The notes under the pieces are model-generated. The model ran no database searches, had not been told where the DNA came from, and saw only the letters and a program-made list of their open reading frames with translations. A DNA stretch of 64,000 nt from Truepera radiovictrix DSM 17093 (GTDB lineage Bacteria; Deinococcota; Deinococci; Deinococcales; Trueperaceae), in the NCBI RefSeq assembly GCF_000092425.1, contig NC_014221.1, positions 2,299,001-2,363,000 of the forward strand, written 5' to 3'. This document shows, one piece after another, positions 1 to 8,344 of this stretch. Position 1 is the stretch's first letter. Each line of letters opens with the position of its first letter. The position numbers were made by a program, and so were the translations under genes.

Positions 1-1
1 G

Positions 2-1495
2 ATCGCCGACTACGTGATGATGGGTTACGGTACCGGCGCCGTGATGGCGGTGCCCGCTCACGACGAGCGCGACTTCGCCTTCGCTCGAGCCTTCGGGCTG
101 CCCGTCAAACCGGTGATCGCCGCCTCAGAGGGCGCCGAGGTAGACGGTGAAGCGATGACCGAAGCCTATACGGGCGACGGCGTGATGGTCAACTCCGGCC
201 CCTTCGACGGGACCCCGACCGGCAAGGGCACGCCGGAGGGGATCCACAAGGTGATCGCCTGGTTGGAAGCGAAAGGCAAGGGCAAGGGCACTGTCACCTA
301 CCGCCTGCGCGACTGGCTCATCTCGCGCCAGCGCTACTGGGGCACCCCCATCCCGGTGCTCTACTGCGACCGGTGCGGCTTGGTCCCCGAGCGCGAGGAG
401 AACCTGCCCGTCTTGCTCCCCGAAGACGTCGCCTTTATGCCCACGGGCGAGTCGCCTTTAAAGCACCACGCGGGCTTTTTGAACGCGACCTGCCCGTCGT
501 GCGGCGGCCCCGCGCAGCGCGAAACCGACACCATGGACACCTTTGTCGACTCGTCGTGGTACTGGTTCCGCTACCTCTCCCCCGACCTGCAAGACGCCCC
601 CATCGACCGGCAGCGGGCGCGGCGCTGGACCCCCGTCGACCAGTACACCGGCGGTATCGAGCACGCGATCTTGCACCTCCTTTACGCCCGCTTTTTCACC
701 AAGGTGCTCCGCGACCTGGGTTTCGTCGACGTCGACGAACCCTTTAAACGGCTGCGCAACCAGGGGATGATCCTGGGCGAGGACAACGAAAAGATGTCCA
801 AGTCGCGCGGCAACGTGGTCAACCCCGACGACCTCGTCGCCGAGTACGGCGCCGACACGGTGCGCGCCTACCTGATGTTTATCGGGCCGTGGGAGGCGGG
901 CGGCCCCTGGAGCAGCACCGGTATCGAGGGCGTCGCGCGCTTTTTAAACCGCGTCTGGGCGCTGCTCACCGAGCCGGTCGAAGCTACCGGGGGCGACCCG
1001 GAGACCCGTAAAGCGCTGCGCCGCGCCGTGCACCACGCCATCAAGGAAGTCACCGAGGACTTAGAGGCCTTCGGCTTCAACACCGCCGTCGCCGAGCTGA
1101 TGACGTTGACCAACGCCATGAGTCGGGCCAAACCCGCCCTCGCTGGAACGGACGTCTGGGAGGAGGCGACCGAAGCCCTGTTGCTGCTCCTCGCCCCCAT
1201 CGCCCCGCACCTCGCCGACGAGCTGTGGGAGCGCTCCGGCCGCGCGGGTTCGGTGCACCAGCAAGTCTGGCCGACCCCCGACGAGGGCGCCCTGGTGCAG
1301 GACACGGTGACGATCGCGGTGCAGGTGAGCGGCAAGCGGCGCGGCGAGGTCACGGTGCCCAAAGGCGCCGACGACGCGGCCGTGCTGGCCGCCGCCAAAG
1401 CGGAGCCCAACGTGGCGCGGCACCTCGAGAACGCGCAGGTGGTGCGGGAGATCGTGGTGCCGGGGCGGCTCGTCAACATCGTCGTGCGCAAGTAG
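2..1495 (+). CDS. leuS: leucyl-tRNA synthetase, C-terminal part (5' truncated by the window)
   Basis: Class I aminoacyl-tRNA synthetase that charges tRNA-Leu with leucine in the cytoplasm. The frame is open from the left edge, so only about the last 498 residues are present. The fragment begins inside the CP1 editing domain, with the HDERD motif whose aspartate binds the amino group of misactivated amino acids. It continues through the [12 protein letters not shown] segment of the catalytic core, carries an intact KMSKS ATP-binding loop (bases 791-805), and ends with the helical anticodon-binding domain and the small C-terminal domain typical of bacterial LeuRS. A strong hairpin follows the stop codon. 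The N-terminal HIGH motif lies outside the window. Confidence 0.97.
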   Translation: MADYVMMGYGTGAVMAVPAHDERDFAFARAFGLPVKPVIAASEGAEVDGEAMTEAYTGDGVMVNSGPFDGTPTGKGTPEGIHKVIAWLEAKGKGKGTVTYRLRDWLISRQRYWGTPIPVLYCDRCGLVPEREENLPVLLPEDVAFMPTGESPLKHHAGFLNATCPSCGGPAQRETDTMDTFVDSSWYWFRYLSPDLQDAPIDRQRARRWTPVDQYTGGIEHAILHLLYARFFTKVLRDLGFVDVDEPFKRLRNQGMILGEDNEKMSKSRGNVVNPDDLVAEYGADTVRAYLMFIGPWEAGGPWSSTGIEGVARFLNRVWALLTEPVEATGGDPETRKALRRAVHHAIKEVTEDLEAFGFNTAVAELMTLTNAMSRAKPALAGTDVWEEATEALLLLLAPIAPHLADELWERSGRAGSVHQQVWPTPDEGALVQDTVTIAVQVSGKRRGEVTVPKGADDAAVLAAAKAEPNVARHLENAQVVREIVVPGRLVNIVVRK

Positions 1496-1520
1496 CCGGT
1501 CGTTACAGGGCGTCCAAACG

Positions 1521-1553
1521 GCGGAGCCGGAGGCTATGCACCTCCGGCTCCGC
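1521..1553 (+). terminator. perfect hairpin downstream of leuS
   Basis: Two 13-base arms (GCGGAGCCGGAGG and its exact complement) flank a 7-base loop 25 bases after the leuS stop. No T-run follows, so it may be a weak or factor-assisted terminator, or serve as 3' end protection. The sequence from here to the tRNA gene holds nothing else I can support. Confidence 0.55.
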
Positions 1554-1752
1554 GCCCGTCGCGAGCGGTGCTGCCACCATCACCCCGCTGCCGGCACGGG
1601 GCTATGGTGGCGGTATCCCCTTCTCTCCACCAACCCGCTCGAGCGTTGCGAGACGCACCGAGAACCGATCGCGCGGCTCATCAGCAGCGTATGCGGGGGT
1701 TAAACGGGCCGCCTCGGCTTGTGACGGCAAAGCGTGCAAGCTGTGGGGCGCG

Positions 1753-1778
1753 AAAAAGGCGCCCCGCTCGGGAGCGCC
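1753..1778 (-). terminator. rho-independent terminator of the tRNA-Ser gene
   Basis: On the minus strand an 8-pair stem (GGCGCTCC / GGGGCGCC, one G-U pair, loop CGAGC) is followed directly by five T. It begins five bases after the encoded CCA end of the tRNA. Confidence 0.85.
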
Positions 1779-1782
1779 GCTT

Positions 1783-1874
1783 TGGCGGAGAGAAGGGGAT
1801 TCGAACCCCTGATACGGGTTACCCCGTATACACGCTTTCCAGGCGTGCTCCTTCAACCACTCGGACACCTCTCC
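1783..1874 (-). tRNA. tRNA-Ser, anticodon GGA
   Basis: Minus-strand cloverleaf: acceptor stem GGAGAGG paired with TCTCTCC (last pair G-U), discriminator G and an encoded CCA. The anticodon arm is CACGC-CTGGAAA-GCGTG, so the anticodon is GGA, reading UCC and UCU. A long variable arm (built around ATACGGG / CCCGTAT) marks a class II tRNA, and the T arm is AGGGG-TTCGAAT-CCCCT. Without CCA the tRNA is 89 nt. The roughly 290 bases from here to the next gene hold no feature I can support beyond a weak -10-like TAGAAT near 2046. Confidence 0.96.
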
Positions 1875-2165
1875 AGGTAACGAGCTTGCGCCGTTTCGCC
1901 AACCAAACCGCGGGCCGTGCAAGCCTACGGCCTCAAAGTCTAGCAAGTTTCATCCAGCGAATCAATGGCGGAGGCTGCGGGTTTTCGCTCGCGGCGCTCG
2001 GCCCGCTGCCTAACAGGCGACATAACTCCCTAAAGCCGGCTGACTAGAATAGAGCCGGTGCTGCGATGCGGCAGCGCGCCGAGGCGCTTTCACTGCAACG
2101 CGACGGGGCCGCTACGGCCCATCTCGTCGCGACACCTATGACAACGCGCTTTTCAAGGAGGCGTC

Positions 2166-2810
2166 ATGCTTAGAGATCGGCTCTACAACCTCGAGACCCC
2201 GGAGGACGTGCAGCGGTTTCTCCAGGAAAACCCCAACAGCATCATTTTCAAAGCGGGCACCTGTCACAAAACGATGCAGGGCTTTGGCTTTTTGCAAGAG
2301 CAGCTTGAAACCAGAGACGACCTCCCCGTCGGGCTCATCCGCGTGGTGCAGGCGCGCCCCGCGAGCAACTTCGTCGCCGAGCAGACGGGCATCACCCACC
2401 AGTCGCCGCAGGTGATCCTCTACCGGGAGGGGGAAGCGGTCTTTGACGTCGACAACTGGGACATCACGCCCGAAACGCTGCAACAGGGGCTCGCGAAAGT
2501 GCCCTACACCGGTGCGGCGGCAAGGGGGGCGGACGCTGCGCGCAGCGACCTCTCGGTCTACTTGCACCTGCTCGAGCAGTACCTCTCGGGGATGATCGAC
2601 GACCGTCAGTTCGAGTTCGCCTACACCACGACCTTCCGCGACGACGCCTCCTTGCGGAGCCGCGAAGAGGTCGAAGTCTTGGGGAGCATCTTCGGCGACG
2701 TCGACCGCCACCTCGAGATGCACCTGATGATGGGGGGGCGCTCGAACAGCGACGAGGTCCGCAAGCGCGCGGAGGCCGCCTACGAGCGGCTGCGGGCCCT
2801 CGCGCAGTAG
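2166..2810 (+). CDS. bacilliredoxin-like (YtxJ/BrxC-type) monothiol protein with an extra C-terminal domain
   Basis: 214 residues. Residues 1 to about 110 look like a thioredoxin fold of the YtxJ/BrxC type: a beta-strand ending in FKAGTCHKT (single active-site Cys33), then RPASNFVAEQTGITHQSPQVILYREG with the cis-proline region, and a WDIT segment. In bacillithiol-using bacteria these proteins remove bacillithiol from oxidised protein thiols, and Deinococcus is known to make bacillithiol, so that role is likely but inferred. Residues about 130-214 are helical and not part of YtxJ; they resemble small immunity-type or helical-bundle domains, without a confident match. The start is fixed by a strong AAGGAGG seven bases upstream. 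Confidence 0.7.
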   Translation: MLRDRLYNLETPEDVQRFLQENPNSIIFKAGTCHKTMQGFGFLQEQLETRDDLPVGLIRVVQARPASNFVAEQTGITHQSPQVILYREGEAVFDVDNWDITPETLQQGLAKVPYTGAAARGADAARSDLSVYLHLLEQYLSGMIDDRQFEFAYTTTFRDDASLRSREEVEVLGSIFGDVDRHLEMHLMMGGRSNSDEVRKRAEAAYERLRALAQ

Positions 2811-3007
2811 ATCGCTCACGCGACGTCTCGCACGTCTCGCGAACGTACCGTCGTGCCAAGGGCGCACGGTCGCGCGTACACGCTCCCCTCAGCGAAAGCC
2901 GGGGCCGGACGAACGCCCGTCTCCGGCTCTTGCAAGAGGCCTCATGAAGCGTCCTAGCGCCGACGCTCCGTAACCTCTCGCCTAACCAGAGCTTGCAGGA
3001 CGAGTGC

Positions 3008-3013
3008 TAGAAT
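3008..3013 (+). promoter_or_regulatory. extended -10 box (TGCTAGAAT) upstream of the ligase-like gene
   Basis: TAGAAT preceded by TGC, six bases upstream of an ATG at 3020. No convincing -35 is seen at 17 bases. The spacing fits the leaderless promoters common in Deinococcota. Confidence 0.4.
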
Positions 3014-3019
3014 CCGTTC

Positions 3020-3073
3020 ATGTGTAGCCCGCTCGGCCTCCACGCCCGCCACACCACGGGGCGCGCCCCATGA
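3020..3073 (+). CDS. possible 17-codon leader ORF overlapping the ligase-like gene
   Basis: The ATG lies six bases after a -10 box. It opens 17 codons (MCSPLGLHARH...RAP) whose TGA overlaps the ATG of the next gene in an ATGA arrangement. The downstream gene has no good Shine-Dalgarno, so translation might enter through this mini-ORF. The peptide has no recognisable features and may have no function of its own. The evidence is positional only. Confidence 0.35.
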   Translation: MCSPLGLHARHTTGRAP

Positions 3074-4602
3074 CCTCTGAGCGCGCCCGTGGGGGCGCGC
3101 CCTCGCGCACCCCGTGGTGGCAGCTCGACCTCACCGATCTCGGCTTCGTCTACGGGGTGCTCTTGGCGCTGTCGCTCACGCTGATCAACCCGTGGGGCAC
3201 GCCTCGGGGGGGCATCTGGACCGACCCGAAGGTCTACACGCTTATCGCCCTCGCGCTCCTCACCTGGACGGTGCTCGGTGGTGTTGCCGTCACCCGTTGG
3301 CGGCGCCGACCGACAAGCCCCGTGAGCCTGCTGCGACGGGCGCCCCTCTCGCGGCTCTGGGTCGCCGCGGCCCTGTTGTGGCTCGCGTTTCTCGCTTCGG
3401 GGTTTGTCACGGTGCTCCTGAGCCCCGTCTCGTTTCAGAGCGCCCTGATGCCGCAAGTCGAGATGGGTGACGGCTGGGTCTATTGGGCCTGGACGGCCGC
3501 CTTTACCCTCGGCAACGCCCTTTTGCTCGCGCGCTTCCCGACGCTCTTTAAAGCGCAGCTCCTCGGGCTCCTCGCCGGGGGCGTCATCTCATCGCTGGCG
3601 GTTGCCGCACAGAGCTGGAACTGGCAGCTCGACTTTACCGCCACGATGGGTCGAACGCTCTCGCCGGTGTGGCTTGAAAGCCGCATCCACCAGGGGCAGA
3701 TGCCGATTGGCTTGACCTCAAACCGCGGGCACGTCGCCTTTATCCTCGCCGCGCTCGCGGTGCTAAGCGCTCTAAGCCACCTCCGCGGGTGGTTGCGCGC
3801 GCACGTCGCTTGGCCGCTCTACGCGCTTCTCCTCGTCGGGCTCTACCTCACCTCGTCGCGGGGGCCGCAGCTCGCCTTTGCCGTCGGCATGCTCTACTTG
3901 TTCGTTCGTTTCTGGCGCGAGCGCCCCGCACGCGCCAAGCTGCTCGCTCTAGGCGCCCCCCTCATCTTGGGGGTGCTCGCGCTGGGCGTTATCGGGCTCG
4001 GCCCATCGCGCAACCTGCCCTCGCTCCGGCTCGCGCTGACCAACCTCGACGCGTTTACCTCGGCGCGCGCCTACCTCTGGCCCTCGGCGGTCGCGGGGAT
4101 TCGTGAGCGGCCGCTTTTCGGGTGGGGCTTTAACGGCTACGGCCTCGCGTGGCCGCACGTCAACGACTTCGACGAGCGCTGGGCGATCCAGCTCGCCCGC
4201 GACGCCCGGGGCCAAGCCATCGGCGTCGTGAGCATCGGGCGCCACAACCACAACTTCTTCCAGTACGTCGGCACCGACGGTAACCTCTACCTCGGGCGGG
4301 TGCTCACCAACAAGGCGCACAACATCGTGCTCGATACGGCCGTCTCGGTGGGGCTCGTCGGGCTGCTGCTCTACGGCGCGCTCTTCGGGGTGTTCGTCTA
4401 CGCCGCGGCGCGGGGGCGGGGGTACGGGCTCGAGGCCATCGCGGTCGTCTACCTCGCTTTTGGGTTTACCTGGTTCGAGTCGGCGCAGTACAGCCACCTA
4501 GCGTGGTGGGCCCTGAGCGCGGGGCTCGCCTTCGCACTCCCCCGCGCGCGGGAGGTGGTGCAGCAACCAGTCAACGTCGTGCGGCGCGACCCCGCCGCGT
4601 AG
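3070..4602 (+). CDS. O-antigen ligase / Wzy-like polytopic membrane protein
   Basis: 510 residues with about ten to twelve hydrophobic segments. Proteins of the O-antigen ligase/polymerase superfamily join or polymerise lipid-linked glycans on the outer face of the membrane. Family signatures are visible: around residue 333 RAYLWPSAVAGIRERPLFGWGFN, and around residue 416 KAHNIVLDTAVSVGLVG, with a large extracytoplasmic loop between them containing GRHNHNFFQYV. The acceptor is unknown; it could be a [14 protein letters not shown], an S-layer glycan or a glycosylated protein. The GNAT gene starts six bases after the stop, so the two are probably co-transcribed. Confidence 0.75.
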   Translation: MTSERARGGAPSRTPWWQLDLTDLGFVYGVLLALSLTLINPWGTPRGGIWTDPKVYTLIALALLTWTVLGGVAVTRWRRRPTSPVSLLRRAPLSRLWVAAALLWLAFLASGFVTVLLSPVSFQSALMPQVEMGDGWVYWAWTAAFTLGNALLLARFPTLFKAQLLGLLAGGVISSLAVAAQSWNWQLDFTATMGRTLSPVWLESRIHQGQMPIGLTSNRGHVAFILAALAVLSALSHLRGWLRAHVAWPLYALLLVGLYLTSSRGPQLAFAVGMLYLFVRFWRERPARAKLLALGAPLILGVLALGVIGLGPSRNLPSLRLALTNLDAFTSARAYLWPSAVAGIRERPLFGWGFNGYGLAWPHVNDFDERWAIQLARDARGQAIGVVSIGRHNHNFFQYVGTDGNLYLGRVLTNKAHNIVLDTAVSVGLVGLLLYGALFGVFVYAAARGRGYGLEAIAVVYLAFGFTWFESAQYSHLAWWALSAGLAFALPRAREVVQQPVNVVRRDPAA

Positions 4603-4608
4603 ACGCAC

Positions 4609-5412
4609 ATGGGGCCGGTGCGTGAACTTACCGAGCTCGCCGACTTGCGCCGCTGCGAGCGGGTGCAGCGCACCGTGTGGGGTGGCGATGAGCTCGAGGT
4701 CACCGCCGCGTCGCAGCTTAAAGCGGCCGTTCACGCGGGCGCCCTCGTCGCGGGCGCGTTTGAGGGCGACGAGCTGCTCGGCTTCGTCTTTAGCTTCCCC
4801 TCCTACACCCGCTGCGGGGACGGGTGGCGCGTCGGGCAGCACTCGCACCTGCTCGCGGTGCGCCCCGAGGCACGCGGGCGCGGTATCGGACGGCAGCTCA
4901 AGTGGTTTCAGCGCGCGTGGTGCCTCGCGCGTGGCGTCACGCACGTCACCTGGACCTTCGACCCGCTGCAAGCGCGCAACGCGCGGCTCAACCTCGAGCA
5001 CCTGGGCGCCTACGCCACGCGCTACTACCCCGACTTTTACGGCCCCTTGGGCGGCCTCAACGGCACCGGACCGAGCGACCGGCTGCTCGCCGAGTGGCCG
5101 CTCACGGCACCCCACGTCGCCGCGCTCGCTGCGGGGGAGGCGCGCGCGGCGCCGCCCACAGCGGTCGCAACGGGGCTCGAGCTTGATCCCGAGGGGCGCC
5201 CCCTCGTCCACCGCGTCCCCGCCGACGCGCAAGCGGTGCGCCTGGAGGTCCCCGCGCGCGTCGACCTGCGCGGCGGCGACCCTTTAACGCTCACCTGGCG
5301 CCTCGCGCTGCGCGAGGTGATGCAACCCCTTTTGGCGCGCGGCTTGCGCGCGACGCGCTTTTTCCGCGGTGGGTATCTCCTCGAAGCAGCCGCCCACGCG
5401 CCCGACGCGTAG
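4609..5412 (+). CDS. GNAT superfamily acetyltransferase (COG3375-like)
   Basis: 267 residues. The N-terminal 150 residues form a GNAT fold. The acetyl-CoA loop is visible as HLLAVRPEARGRGIGRQLKWFQRAWC (the RGxGxG/A-type motif), followed by WTFDPLQARNARLNLEHLGA, which is characteristic of the COG3375 group of predicted acetyltransferases. The C-terminal 100 residues are less conserved and rich in Ala and Arg. The substrate is unknown. It starts six bases after the ligase-like gene without its own clear Shine-Dalgarno, which suggests translation coupled to that gene. Confidence 0.75.
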   Translation: MGPVRELTELADLRRCERVQRTVWGGDELEVTAASQLKAAVHAGALVAGAFEGDELLGFVFSFPSYTRCGDGWRVGQHSHLLAVRPEARGRGIGRQLKWFQRAWCLARGVTHVTWTFDPLQARNARLNLEHLGAYATRYYPDFYGPLGGLNGTGPSDRLLAEWPLTAPHVAALAAGEARAAPPTAVATGLELDPEGRPLVHRVPADAQAVRLEVPARVDLRGGDPLTLTWRLALREVMQPLLARGLRATRFFRGGYLLEAAAHAPDA

Positions 5413-5504
5413 CGGGTGGCGACGAGCCGCGCTCCCACCGGACACGTCAAGCGCGCGCGACCTCTTGTCAACGTAAGAGCGCCTCTAGCCAGATGATACC
5501 CGCG

Positions 5505-5526
5505 AAAAAACCCAGCCGAAGCTGGG
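5505..5526 (-). terminator. rho-independent terminator of the cold-shock gene
   Basis: On the minus strand a CCCAGC-TTCG-GCTGGG stem with a stable UUCG tetraloop is followed by six T. Confidence 0.92.
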
Positions 5527-5559
5527 TCCTGTAGAAGCTGGGTACGTTGTAAGCGACGT

Positions 5560-5814
5560 TTAAAAGCGCTGACGCGGCGAACGCTGAGGGCGCGGCGCGG
5601 CGGGCGCGGCGTTGATCACCTCGACGTTTTTGGCTTGCAACCCCTTTTGGCCCTGTTCGACTTCAAACTCGACTTCGTCGCCCTCGTTGAGGCTGCGGTA
5701 GCCGCTCGCGTTGATCGCGGAAAAGTGGCAGAACACATCGGCGCCCCCGCCATCTTGCTCGATGAACCCAAACCCTTTTTCGTTGCTAAACCACTTTACT
5801 CTGCCTGTTGCCAT
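5560..5814 (-). CDS. cold-shock domain protein (CspA family)
   Basis: 84 residues. Small OB-fold protein that binds single-stranded RNA and DNA and acts as an RNA chaperone. After MATGRVKWF come RNP1 (KGFGFI) and RNP2 (DVFCHF), then [24 protein letters not shown], all canonical. The C-terminal 15 residues are a basic Pro/Arg tail ([12 protein letters not shown]) beyond the usual 66-70 residue length. I chose the ATG at 5814, not the longer in-frame start at 5847, because MATGRVKWF matches the family and GAGGG sits 5-9 bases upstream. The gene stands alone with its own promoter and terminator. Confidence 0.95.
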   Translation of the reverse strand: MATGRVKWFSNEKGFGFIEQDGGGADVFCHFSAINASGYRSLNEGDEVEFEVEQGQKGLQAKNVEVINAAPAAPRPQRSPRQRF

Positions 5815-5827
5815 GCCAACCCTCATC

Positions 5828-5846
5828 TGCGCGCCAAAAGCGCGCA
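5828..5846 (-). promoter_or_regulatory. hairpin in the cold-shock mRNA leader
   Basis: TGCGCGC and GCGCGCA flank a five-base loop, just upstream of the ribosome-binding site in a leader of about 95 nt. Cold-shock mRNAs often carry temperature-responsive leader structures; a role here is inference. Confidence 0.45.
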
Positions 5847-5916
5847 TGAACTTTGCTGCCGCAGCGCCTCTGGCGACCCTCGGGCTGCCCGAAGTTGTGT
5901 GCCGCGTGCAGCCCTA

Positions 5917-5945
5917 ACTATAGCCCTAAGCCCCCGAAAAAGCAA
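5917..5945 (-). promoter_or_regulatory. sigma-70 promoter of the cold-shock gene
   Basis: On the minus strand TTGCTT (-35), a 17-base spacer and TATAGT (-10). Transcription should start near 5910, leaving a leader of about 95 nt before the ATG at 5814. Confidence 0.75.
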
Positions 5946-6002
5946 TCTGGCGCGGCGCGCGTTGGACACAGCGAGCGCCACGGCACCGTGGTAGAAAGAG
6001 GC

Positions 6003-7187
6003 GTGTCACACTCCGCCACCCCCGTAGCCGACGCGCCGCATAGCCCCCCCAAACCCGAGCGCATCTACCTTTCGCCGCCGCACTTGGGGGGCGCCGAGCG
6101 CCGCTTCGTCGCCGAAGCCTTCGACAGCAACTGGGTCGCCCCCTTAGGCCCCAACGTCGACGGCTTCGAACGCGACCTCGAAGCCTACACGGGCGCCGCG
6201 CACGCCGCCGCGCTGAGTTCCGGCACCGCCGCGCTGCACCTCGCGCTGATCCTCCTGGGCGTCGGGCCGGGTGACGAGGTGCTCTGCTCGAGCTTTACCT
6301 TCTCCGCCTCGGCCAACCCGATCCTCTATCAGGGCGCCACCCCCGTCTTTATCGAGTCCGAAGCGGACACCTGGAACATGAGCCCGGAGCACCTCGAAAG
6401 GGCGCTCGCGGAGCGCGCGGCGCAGGGTCGGGCGCCCAAGGCCGTCATCTTGGTGCACCTCTACGGGATGCCCGCCAAGATGCGCGAGATCATGGCGCTC
6501 TGCGAACGCTACGGGGTGCCGGTCATCGAAGACGCCGCCGAAGCGCTCGGCTCCACCTACGAGGGCCGCGCGCTCGGCACCTTCGGGGCGATGGGGGTGC
6601 TGTCGTTTAACGGCAACAAGATCATCACCACCTCGGGGGGGGGCGCGCTGCTCTCGGACTCCGAAGCGTGGATCCGCGAGGCGCGCTTTCTCGCCACCCA
6701 AGCGCGCGACCCCGCCCCGCACTACCAGCACTCCAAAGTCGGCTACAACTACCGCCTCAGCAACGTCTGTGCCGGCATCGGACGCGGTCAGATGGAGGTG
6801 CTAGACGCGCGCGTCGCCGCGCGGCGGGCCAACTACGAGCGCTACCGCGCGTTTTTCGCCCCCTATCCCGGCGTCACCCTGCTGGAGGAACCCGCAGGGA
6901 TGGTGAGTAACCGCTGGCTCACCTGCGCCCTCTTCGACCCGGAGCGAACGGGCGGCGTCACCCGCGAGGACGTGCGGCTCGCTTTGGAGCGCCACAACAT
7001 CGAAGCCCGCCCCCTCTGGAAACCCTTGCACCTGCAACCGGTCTTTGAGCGCTACCTCTACTACGGCGACGGGCTCTCCGAGAGGCTCTTCGACCTCGGC
7101 CTCTGCTTGCCTTCGGGCAGCTCCCTAGACGACGCGGCGTTCGCGCGCATCACGGACGTGCTGCAAAAGACGCTGCCGACGCCCTAA
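6003..7187 (+). CDS. DegT/DnrJ/EryC1/StrS family PLP-dependent aminotransferase
   Basis: 394 residues from a GTG start with AAAGAGG upstream; the longer frame reaching back to 5853 is unlikely. Sugar aminotransferases of this family transfer an amino group from glutamate to a nucleotide-linked keto sugar. Visible family features are SSGTAALHLALILLGVGPGDEVL near the N-terminus, PVIEDAAEALGSTYEGRALGTFG in the middle, and SFNGNKIITTSGGG carrying the PLP lysine at about residue 206. The C-terminal part contains RPLWKPLHLQPVF, typical of pyridoxal-dependent sugar aminotransferases such as PglE/LegC/PseC relatives. It could feed an amino sugar to the ligase-like system 1.5 kb upstream, but no other nucleotide-sugar genes are near. 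The stop overlaps the convergent pilT gene by four bases. Confidence 0.88.
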   Translation: MSHSATPVADAPHSPPKPERIYLSPPHLGGAERRFVAEAFDSNWVAPLGPNVDGFERDLEAYTGAAHAAALSSGTAALHLALILLGVGPGDEVLCSSFTFSASANPILYQGATPVFIESEADTWNMSPEHLERALAERAAQGRAPKAVILVHLYGMPAKMREIMALCERYGVPVIEDAAEALGSTYEGRALGTFGAMGVLSFNGNKIITTSGGGALLSDSEAWIREARFLATQARDPAPHYQHSKVGYNYRLSNVCAGIGRGQMEVLDARVAARRANYERYRAFFAPYPGVTLLEEPAGMVSNRWLTCALFDPERTGGVTREDVRLALERHNIEARPLWKPLHLQPVFERYLYYGDGLSERLFDLGLCLPSGSSLDDAAFARITDVLQKTLPTP

Positions 7188-8290
7188 CCGAAGACCCCCT
7201 CGCGGCCCTCGCTCCGTTGCAGGTCGATCTGGGTCGCCGCTAGCTTGAACGCCTGCGCGCTGGTCGCCGCGTGCAGACCGGTGTCGAAAGCGATGGCGCC
7301 AGCGGCGTAGAGGTCGGCAAGCGCGTCGTCAAAGAGCTGCATGCCGTCTAACTTGGAATCCTTAAGCGCGTCGTAGAGCTCGCCGTAGCGGCTCTCGTCG
7401 CGCAACAGGTCTTTGATACGCAAGGTGCCTTTCATGACCTCCAAGGCGGCGACCCGCCCCCCGCCGACGCGTGGCAAAAGCCGCTGCGAAACGATGCCGA
7501 CGAGCGCGTCGGCGAACAGGATGCGCGCCGAGGCGCGTTCGTAGGGGGGGAAGAGCTCGAGCACGCGGTTAACGGTGCGCACGGTGTCGAGCGTGTGCAG
7601 GGTGCTCAGCACCAGGTGCCCGGTCTGCGCCGCGCTGATGGCGGCCGAAGCGGTCGCGTAGTCGCGGATTTCGCCGATCATGATGACCTCGGGGTCTTGG
7701 CGCATGGCGGCCACCAGGGCCTCGCTAAAGGAGAGGGCGTCGACGCCGATCTCGCGCTGGACGATCACCGAGCGTTTGGGGCGGTGCAGGTACTCGATGG
7801 GGTCCTCGACGGTGATGATCATCTTGTTGTGGACGCTGTTGATCTCGTCGATGATGCGCGTCAGCGTCGTCGATTTGCCCGAACCGGTCGGCCCGGTGAC
7901 CAAAATGAGGCCCTTTTCCTGATCGCGGAAGTAGCGCAGCAGCTCGGGGGCCAGGTTGACCACCTTGAGCTGCGACTCGTCGGAGTTGATCACGCGCAGC
8001 ACGGCGCTCACCGAACCGCGCTGGCGAAAGAGGTTGACGCGAAAGCGGGCGACGCCGGGGATGCTGTAGGCGAGGTCGACCTGATGGTGCTCTAAAAACC
8101 GCGCCTTCTGCCGCGCGTCGCACATGATGTCTACGAGCGTCGCGGTCACCGCCGGGGTCAGCTTGGTCTCCCCTACCGGGGTCAAGCGGCCGCTAAGGCG
8201 CACCATCGGCAACAGACCGGCGTGCAGGTGAATGTCCGAAGCGCCGCGCTGCACAAAAGACGTGAGCATGTCGTTAAAGGTCACGCCCAA
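7184..8290 (-). CDS. pilT: PilT-like type IV pilus retraction ATPase
   Basis: Hexameric secretion-type ATPase that powers pilus retraction, twitching and DNA uptake. All motifs are present: the ASDIHLHAGLPM-like N-terminus (GASDIHLHAGLLPMV), Walker A GPTGSGKST at residues 133-141, the Asp box around EDPIEY (162-167), a Walker B-like VIMIGE (202-207) and the His box HLVLSTLHT (225-233). Length is near the usual 345-370. The start is uncertain: TTG at 8290 gives the longest frame, GTG at 8284 (TFNDML) aligns better with the family, and ATG at 8269 is possible. None has a good Shine-Dalgarno, and the terminator of the upstream gene ends only five bases before the TTG. Confidence 0.9.
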   Translation of the reverse strand: MGVTFNDMLTSFVQRGASDIHLHAGLLPMVRLSGRLTPVGETKLTPAVTATLVDIMCDARQKARFLEHHQVDLAYSIPGVARFRVNLFRQRGSVSAVLRVINSDESQLKVVNLAPELLRYFRDQEKGLILVTGPTGSGKSTTLTRIIDEINSVHNKMIITVEDPIEYLHRPKRSVIVQREIGVDALSFSEALVAAMRQDPEVIMIGEIRDYATASAAISAAQTGHLVLSTLHTLDTVRTVNRVLELFPPYERASARILFADALVGIVSQRLLPRVGGGRVAALEVMKGTLRIKDLLRDESRYGELYDALKDSKLDGMQLFDDALADLYAAGAIAFDTGLHAATSAQAFKLAATQIDLQRSEGREGVFG

Positions 8291-8294
8291 GTGT

Positions 8295-8318
8295 AAAAAC
8301 GCCGCCTACTTAGCGGCG
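8295..8318 (-). terminator. rho-independent terminator between the lipoprotein gene and pilT
   Basis: On the minus strand CGCCGC and GCGGCG flank a seven-base loop, followed by TTTTT. It sits immediately before the pilT start, so pilT expression may depend on read-through. Confidence 0.7.
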
Positions 8319-8344
8319 CGTAAAAGGTCTCATCGCCCCCGGGT

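Noticed and set aside
1568-2047. ORFs over the tRNA-Ser gene
   Set aside because: Both frames run through a clear tRNA and its terminator.
5853-6002. Extended N-terminus of the DegT aminotransferase
   Set aside because: The stretch overlaps the cold-shock promoter and leader and is not family-like; GTG 6003 has a ribosome-binding site.
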